Assembly: GCA_959602875.1 (NCBI GenBank)
Contig: CAUGVQ010000078.1
Location: 1 to 10,210, forward strand
Direction: 5' to 3'
DNA from: an uncultured Collinsella sp.
GTDB taxonomy: Bacteria; Actinomycetota; Coriobacteriia; Coriobacteriales; Coriobacteriaceae
DNA: 10,210 bases
This document shows, piece by piece, positions 6,917 through 10,210 of the stretch; position 1 is the first letter of the stretch; each line of letters begins with the position of its first letter. The notes beneath the pieces are model-generated. The model ran no database searches, was not told the DNA's origin, and worked only from the letters and a program-made list of their open reading frames with translations. The translations under genes and the position numbers were made by a program.

Positions 6917-6935
6917 TGACGGCTTTGGGCTGTCA
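6917..6935. promoter_or_regulatory. Candidate LysR-type operator upstream of the LysR gene
   Basis: TGACGGC-TTTGG-GCTGTCA is a 19-bp dyad with one mismatch between arms, 29 bases before the start codon. Its size fits LysR-type T-N11-A sites, and LysR regulators often bind near their own gene. A TTGACG -35-like hexamer (6911-6916) abuts it, but no good -10 follows. Confidence 0.4.
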
Positions 6936-6953
6936 TTTCTTTTCTACGACCAC

Positions 6954-6958
6954 AGGAG
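6954..6958 (+). promoter_or_regulatory. Ribosome binding site deciding the LysR start
   Basis: AGGAG is placed 6 bases before the ATG at 6965. It directly abuts the earlier ATG at 6959, which therefore is unlikely to be the start. Confidence 0.7.
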
Positions 6959-6964
6959 ATGAGC

Positions 6965-7876
6965 ATGGACATACGTCAAATTCGCTATCTTGTGGCCGCG
7001 GTTGAGGGCGGATCGCTCTCGTCGGCGGCAAAGCAGCAGTTTGTTACTGTTCAGGCAGTTTCCAAAGGCATTTCCGAGCTCGAGAACGAAGTCGGTACGC
7101 CCCTGCTCATCCGTGGCAATCACGGCGTCAAGCCCACGGCCATCGGCCAAGGTTTCTACGACCGCGCGCGCAAAACGCTCGAGAGCTTCCAAGAGCTCCA
7201 GAACTTCTCTGAGCGCGTACCTGCGCGTAACTCCGCAAATCATCTTCTTGTTACCTTCTGCGCGCCGCCGTTTGAAGGTGGCGACGACGCCATGCGGCGC
7301 CTCTCGGCACTGCTCGGCGCGCGCTTGGGAATCGAGATTGAGATTCTTATCGCGCCGGGCAAGACCTCGCTTGCGGCGCTCCGCTCGCATGCCGTGGACG
7401 CCGTATGCATGATTGGCGAGTACTCCGCCCCGGATACGGACTGCGTATCCATTGGCAGCCTCCCCACCGGTGTGGGAATGACCGCAACGCATCCCCTCGC
7501 ATCCAAGAAGAGCGTCCATCTCGCCGACCTTGAGCCCTACCCCGTCATGTGGTCCGAGAGCTTCGACTCGTTCAATCGCTCCATCTGCACCATTTACTCG
7601 GAGCGCGGTCTCACCGCGCCGATCGTGCGCATCGCCGAGGACGGCACGCCCACGCCCGATGATGCCGATCTCTCGCAGGCAGTCTACTTCTCGGTCTATC
7701 TCTCCCCCTTTGGACAGCCGTTCCGCAACAGCCGTGTGGTGCCCATCGACCCGGCGGAAGCCATCTCCATCCCCATCTGCTTCGTTACGCTTAAAAACGC
7801 CAAGTCCGAGGCGTACCTTGCACTCGAGCGGCAGATTCGCACCGCGTTCAAGCTCATCTCGCTGCTGCGCGTCTAG
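6965..7876 (+). CDS. LysR-family transcriptional regulator
   Basis: The 303-residue protein has the N-terminal winged helix-turn-helix of LysR regulators (MDIRQIRYLVAAVEGGSL; helix-turn-helix about 18-37, with SSAAKQQFVTVQAVSKGISELE). A linker helix lies at about 60-85, and a periplasmic-binding-protein-like effector domain runs from about 90 to the end. Its effector is unknown. ATG at 6965 is preferred over ATG at 6959 because of the AGGAG spacing; the two differ by two residues. The gene stands alone: a terminator separates it from the aquaporin upstream, and a 112-base gap with a promoter-like TATACT separates it from rlmA. Its neighbours are therefore not obvious targets. Family is certain, function is open. 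Confidence 0.92.
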   Translation: MDIRQIRYLVAAVEGGSLSSAAKQQFVTVQAVSKGISELENEVGTPLLIRGNHGVKPTAIGQGFYDRARKTLESFQELQNFSERVPARNSANHLLVTFCAPPFEGGDDAMRRLSALLGARLGIEIEILIAPGKTSLAALRSHAVDAVCMIGEYSAPDTDCVSIGSLPTGVGMTATHPLASKKSVHLADLEPYPVMWSESFDSFNRSICTIYSERGLTAPIVRIAEDGTPTPDDADLSQAVYFSVYLSPFGQPFRNSRVVPIDPAEAISIPICFVTLKNAKSEAYLALERQIRTAFKLISLLRV

Positions 7877-7938
7877 TATCCGCGCCCTTCGCAAGTCAAA
7901 GCCCAACCGATGCCAAGCCGTCGGCGGCGCCTTGCGTC

Positions 7939-7944
7939 TATACT
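7939..7944 (+). promoter_or_regulatory. Candidate -10 element for rlmA
   Basis: TATACT lies 44 bases before the rlmA start and is flanked by a 5-bp inverted repeat CTTGC/GCAAG (7931-7935, 7945-7949). No good -35 hexamer is found at the right distance, so the call is tentative. Confidence 0.35.
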
Positions 7945-7988
7945 GCAAGCAGCACCTCGATCCCGAAACCGCCTGCCATGGGAGGACG

Positions 7989-8852
7989 ATGGACGCACGC
8001 AAATTGAACCGCTTCGCGACCTGTGAGGACTATCTTGCCTGTCCGGTATGCGGAGGCGCGCTCTCGCTCGACGGCACCTGCCTTGCCTGCTCTGCCGGGC
8101 ACCGTTTTGATATTGCCCGCCAAGGCTACGTAAACCTGCTGCGCGGCAAGCACAACCACGACGCTTATGACCGCGAATCCTTCGCATCCCGCCGCACGGT
8201 ATTCGAGAGCGGCCTCTATACGCCAATTGCGGATACCGTGTGTAAGTCGCTAGAAGAAACCTTGGGTGAGCTTTCCGGTCACTCCCCGCAGCCACTCGTG
8301 GTGGATGCCGGCTGCGGTGAAGGCTATTTCTCGAGCGTGGTGCGCAAGCGGACACAGGCGCATGTCTGTGCCTTCGATATCTCGCGCGATTCCATTCAGC
8401 TAGCTGCTGTTCGCGACCCCGAAGATGGCATCACTTGGCTTGTGGCGGACCTTGCCGCCATCCCCCTTCAGACGGGCGTTGCCACAGCCGTGCTCGATAT
8501 CTTCTCGCCGGCCCGCTATAACGAGTTCCGCCGCATCCTCAAGCCCGGCGGACGCGTAATCAAGGTAGTTCCCACGGCCAACCATATGCATGAGATCCGA
8601 GTGCTCGCTGCGAGCTCCCTGCAGCAGCGCGACTACTCCAACCAGCGGGTACTCGATCATTTTGCGGCGTCGTGCACCCCACTCGCACGCCATACGGTGT
8701 CTAACACCATCGCCCTCACGCCCGAGCTGCGCGACGCCCTCATCGCCATGACGCCGCTTCTGTTCTCGGTTGATACGGCCGCCATCGACTGGAGCGGGCT
8801 CACGCACGCAACCGTTGAGGCCGAGGTGCTCGTCGGTACGTGGCATGCCTAG
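7989..8852 (+). CDS. rlmA: 23S rRNA (guanine-N1)-methyltransferase, RlmA family
   Basis: The 287-residue protein is an S-adenosylmethionine-dependent methyltransferase with an N-terminal zinc ribbon. The ligands C18, C21, C34 and H38 have the same spacing as in E. coli RlmA (C-x2-C-x12-C-x3-H), followed by the family signature RFDIARQGYVNLL. The SAM-binding motif I is VVDAGCGEGYF with D106. The segment FSPARYNEFRRILKPGGRVI then matches the fold's later motifs. RlmA enzymes methylate G745 (RlmAI) or G748 (RlmAII/TlrB, linked to tylosin resistance) in the tunnel region of 23S rRNA; which position applies cannot be decided here. The start ATG at 7989 has GGGAGG just before it, with an unusually short 3-base gap. 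No clear terminator follows. The family call is firm. Confidence 0.88.
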   Translation: MDARKLNRFATCEDYLACPVCGGALSLDGTCLACSAGHRFDIARQGYVNLLRGKHNHDAYDRESFASRRTVFESGLYTPIADTVCKSLEETLGELSGHSPQPLVVDAGCGEGYFSSVVRKRTQAHVCAFDISRDSIQLAAVRDPEDGITWLVADLAAIPLQTGVATAVLDIFSPARYNEFRRILKPGGRVIKVVPTANHMHEIRVLAASSLQQRDYSNQRVLDHFAASCTPLARHTVSNTIALTPELRDALIAMTPLLFSVDTAAIDWSGLTHATVEAEVLVGTWHA

Positions 8853-8882
8853 GGAAAGAAACAGCCTCGCCAAAACGGAATT

Positions 8883-9010
8883 TCAGCTATTCAACAATCC
8901 GCATCCTTGTTTCGGAGTAAAGCGGTCAAGGCAGTGAAGAAACGCCTCGATTTGAGCGCCCGAAAGGTGGCTCCATTTCGACGCGCGCTCGCAGATTATT
9001 GAATAGTTGA
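8883..9010. repeat. 128-bp element with imperfect 20-bp terminal inverted repeats, MITE-like
   Basis: The left end at 8883-8902 (TCAGCTATTCAACAATCCGC) and the reverse complement of 8991-9010 match at 17 of 20 positions, and all three differences are transitions. The termini enclose 88 bases. On the minus strand two of the three differences become G-U pairs, so an RNA could fold into a long hairpin. A minus-strand reading frame (9035 to 8883) is open for 50 codons, has no start codon, and stops exactly in the left terminus. I see no clear target-site duplication. It may be a non-autonomous mobile element or a remnant. Confidence 0.5.
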
Positions 9011-9157
9011 TATTCTGGTCGGAGGCTGACCGCCGTTAGGGCGAAAAACTCTGGAATACGTGGGCGCAAACCGCTGCACGCTCACTACGAACGACAGAAG
9101 CACAGGTTCGCACCGGTTACCGGCACTCTAAACAGCCAACTTCAACATCAATAGCAA

Positions 9158-9189
9158 AGGACCGCCCCGCATATCTTCGAGACGGTCCT
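9158..9189 (-). terminator. Probable terminator of nagB
   Basis: On the minus strand a 12-bp stem (two G-U pairs; 9189-9178 with 9169-9158) and an 8-base loop lie 49 bases after the nagB stop. Only a short T stretch (TTTGCTATT, with the first T paired) follows, so termination may be incomplete. Confidence 0.6.
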
Positions 9190-9237
9190 CCCTCGATTAC
9201 GTTATGCAGCTAGCCGGGCAACCACCCTAGCGCGCCG

Positions 9238-9972
9238 TTACTCCGCCGGGCAGAGAGCGAGCGCGGCCTCGTCGGCAACAACCACAACGTTGTCGTGCAG
9301 CTGGAGGATCGAGGCGGGGCACTGCGGGGTCACCGGGCCGTAGCACATGTCGTGGACAGCCTGGGCCTTAGCGGAGCCGTTGGCGGCGATGACGATCATC
9401 TTGGCGAACATGATGGTCTGCACGCCCATGGTGTAGGCCTGGCGCGGCACGTCCTCAATGCGGTCGAACAGGCGGCTGTTGGCCTGGATCGTGGACTCAG
9501 TGAGGTTGACGCAATGCGTGCCCTTGGAGAAGTGGTCATCGGGCTCGTTGAAGCCAATGTGACCGTTGTTGCCGATGCCGAGCAACTGCAGGTCGGGATA
9601 ACCGGCAGCGGCGACGATGCGGTCGTACTCCTTGCAGGCGGCATCAGCGTCGGGGTTAGAGCCGTCCGGCACATGGGTGTTCGCCTGGTCGATGTTCACG
9701 TGGTCGAAGAAGTTGGTCTTCATGAAGTAGTGATAGCTCTGCGGGTCATCGTGGGAAAGGCCGCGATACTCGTCCAGGTTGTACGTAGAGACCTGGGAGA
9801 AGTCGCAGTCGCCCTTCTGGTTCCACTCAGCGAGCTGACGGTACGCGCCAATGGGCGTGGAGCCGGTGGCAAGGCCCAGCACGCAGTCGGGCTTCAAGAT
9901 GACCTGTGCCGAGATGATATTTGCAACCTTGCGGCTCATATCATCGTAGTCACGTGCGCGAACGATCTTCAT
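9238..9972 (-). CDS. nagB: Glucosamine-6-phosphate deaminase NagB
   Basis: NagB converts glucosamine 6-phosphate to fructose 6-phosphate and ammonia, the last step that brings amino sugars into glycolysis, in the cytoplasm. The 244 residues match the short form found in Gram-positive bacteria (E. coli NagB has 266). Visible motifs are the phosphate-binding GLATGSTPIGAY (33-44), NLDEY with catalytic D67 (65-69), and GIGNNGHIGFNEP with H138 and E143. N136 replaces the aspartate (D141) of the E. coli enzyme, a change also usual in Gram-positive members and not a sign of inactivation. The numbering offset to E. coli is a constant 5 at all these positions. The ATG at 9972 is preceded by AAAGGGG with 7 bases between. 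It lies downstream of a PTS EIIA end on the same strand, which fits amino sugar uptake feeding this enzyme. Confidence 0.97.
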   Translation of the reverse strand: MKIVRARDYDDMSRKVANIISAQVILKPDCVLGLATGSTPIGAYRQLAEWNQKGDCDFSQVSTYNLDEYRGLSHDDPQSYHYFMKTNFFDHVNIDQANTHVPDGSNPDADAACKEYDRIVAAAGYPDLQLLGIGNNGHIGFNEPDDHFSKGTHCVNLTESTIQANSRLFDRIEDVPRQAYTMGVQTIMFAKMIVIAANGSAKAQAVHDMCYGPVTPQCPASILQLHDNVVVVADEAALALCPAE

Positions 9973-10004
9973 AGTGCGACCCCTTTCAGAGAGTCTCCTG
10001 TACT

Positions 10005-10033
10005 AAAAGCGGCGCCGGCAAAACCGACACCGC
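10005..10033 (-). terminator. Terminator or attenuator between PTS EIIA and nagB
   Basis: On the minus strand GCGGTGTCGG-TTTTG-CCGGCGCCGC forms a 10-bp stem (two G-U pairs) followed at once by TTTT. It begins 12 bases after the EIIA stop codon and ends 32 bases before the nagB start, leaving no room for a full promoter between them. Confidence 0.8.
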
Positions 10034-10045
10034 CCCTTACCCCGT

Positions 10046-10210
10046 TTAACGCTCCCGCGCCGTGATGAGTCGATCGAGTTCGTGAACGGTATCGCCCACG
10101 TTGCCTTTGATGCTCGAGAACTCAACGGCATTGCAGATGAGTATCGGCGCCGTGAGGTCGTAGCCCTCGGCCTTGATGGCGTCGCCGTCAAACTCGATAA
10201 GCACGTCGCC
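10046..10210 (-). CDS. PTS EIIA (glucose/N-acetylglucosamine type) domain, C-terminal end only
   Basis: Only the last 54 codons are in the window. They read GDVLIEFDGDAIKAEGYDLT, then APILICN, and end at a TAA at 10046. This matches the C-terminal part of the EIIA-Glc (Crr-like) fold, where the GD-L-EFD-xxIKxxGYDxxTP pattern is conserved and follows the phosphorylated histidine, which lies upstream outside the window. EIIA passes phosphate from HPr to the sugar-specific EIIB/EIIC transporter. It could be a stand-alone EIIA or the last domain of a fused permease such as NagE or a glucose PTS protein; the visible part cannot decide. The 73-base gap to nagB contains a terminator. Confidence 0.88.
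   Translation of the reverse strand, partial: GDVLIEFDGDAIKAEGYDLTAPILICNAVEFSSIKGNVGDTVHELDRLITARER

Larger units (their letters stand above)
8853..9237. other. 385-base intergenic region between rlmA and nagB
   Basis: No gene with a start codon and ribosome binding site is visible on either strand. The region holds the inverted-repeat element at 8883-9010 and, near its right end, the nagB terminator at 9158-9189. Between them (9011-9157) I see only short palindromes such as ACCGGT. The two flanking genes converge. Confidence 0.7.

Noticed and set aside
7530..7988. Upstream extension of the rlmA frame into the LysR gene
   Set aside because: It overlaps LysR coding sequence in another frame and encodes a Ser/Pro/Arg-rich shadow. 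The zinc ribbon begins shortly after the ATG at 7989, which has its own ribosome binding site.
8883..9035. A small protein gene on the minus strand inside the inverted-repeat element
   Set aside because: The 50-codon frame has no ATG, GTG or TTG in a usable position and no ribosome binding site. A second frame is also partly open, so there is no case for a real gene.
9011..9157. A possible tRNA or small RNA, because of the segment GGTTCGCACC near 9107
   Set aside because: It only vaguely recalls a T-loop. No acceptor stem or anticodon arm can be built around it.
9553..9591. Loss of a catalytic aspartate in NagB (N136 in place of D141 of E. coli)
   Set aside because: Asn at this site is common in the short Gram-positive NagB group, and D67, H138 and E143 are kept, so the enzyme is most likely active.

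Overview
The window reads as chromosomal DNA of a high-GC anaerobic actinobacterium. The best guess is the gut class Coriobacteriia, perhaps a Collinsella relative. This rests on strong G/C at third codon positions, clear AGGAGG-type ribosome binding sites, GTG and TTG starts, and a gene set that includes a giant acyl-CoA dehydratase activase, a PTS EIIA next to nagB, and GufA-type ZIP transport. Genus is an inference; no rRNA or other marker is present.

Layout. Positions 1-3755 (minus strand) hold a TetR-type regulator followed, with an 8-base overlap, by a very large two-module 2-hydroxyacyl-CoA dehydratase activase that runs off the left edge. A perfect 9-bp inverted repeat lies upstream of the regulator and is its likely operator. 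Positions 3756-4056 are intergenic and carry an 18-bp perfect hairpin plus a diverged third copy of its arm. Positions 4057-5787 (minus strand) carry a ZIP metal transporter and, 51 bases downstream, a Cof-type HAD phosphatase, probably co-transcribed. Positions 6045-6820 (plus strand) carry an aquaporin with a TTG start, a structured leader and a strong terminator. Positions 6965-8852 (plus strand) carry a LysR-type regulator and an RlmA-family 23S rRNA guanine-N1 methyltransferase. Positions 8853-9237 are non-coding and contain a 128-bp element bounded by imperfect 20-bp inverted repeats, then a terminator for the gene to its right. Positions 9238-10210 (minus strand) carry nagB and, upstream of it, the C-terminal end of a PTS EIIA domain, with a terminator hairpin between them.

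How the genes fit together. The TetR regulator and the activase form one transcription unit, so the regulator probably controls the activase as well as itself. The PTS EIIA end and nagB suggest a route for amino sugar uptake and entry into glycolysis. The ZIP, HAD, aquaporin, LysR and RlmA genes look like unrelated neighbours.

I see no CRISPR array, prophage, transposase, toxin-antitoxin or defence locus, and no clear sign of an undescribed system. The items most worth a second look are the double-module activase with its attached regulator and operator, and the two intergenic inverted-repeat elements.
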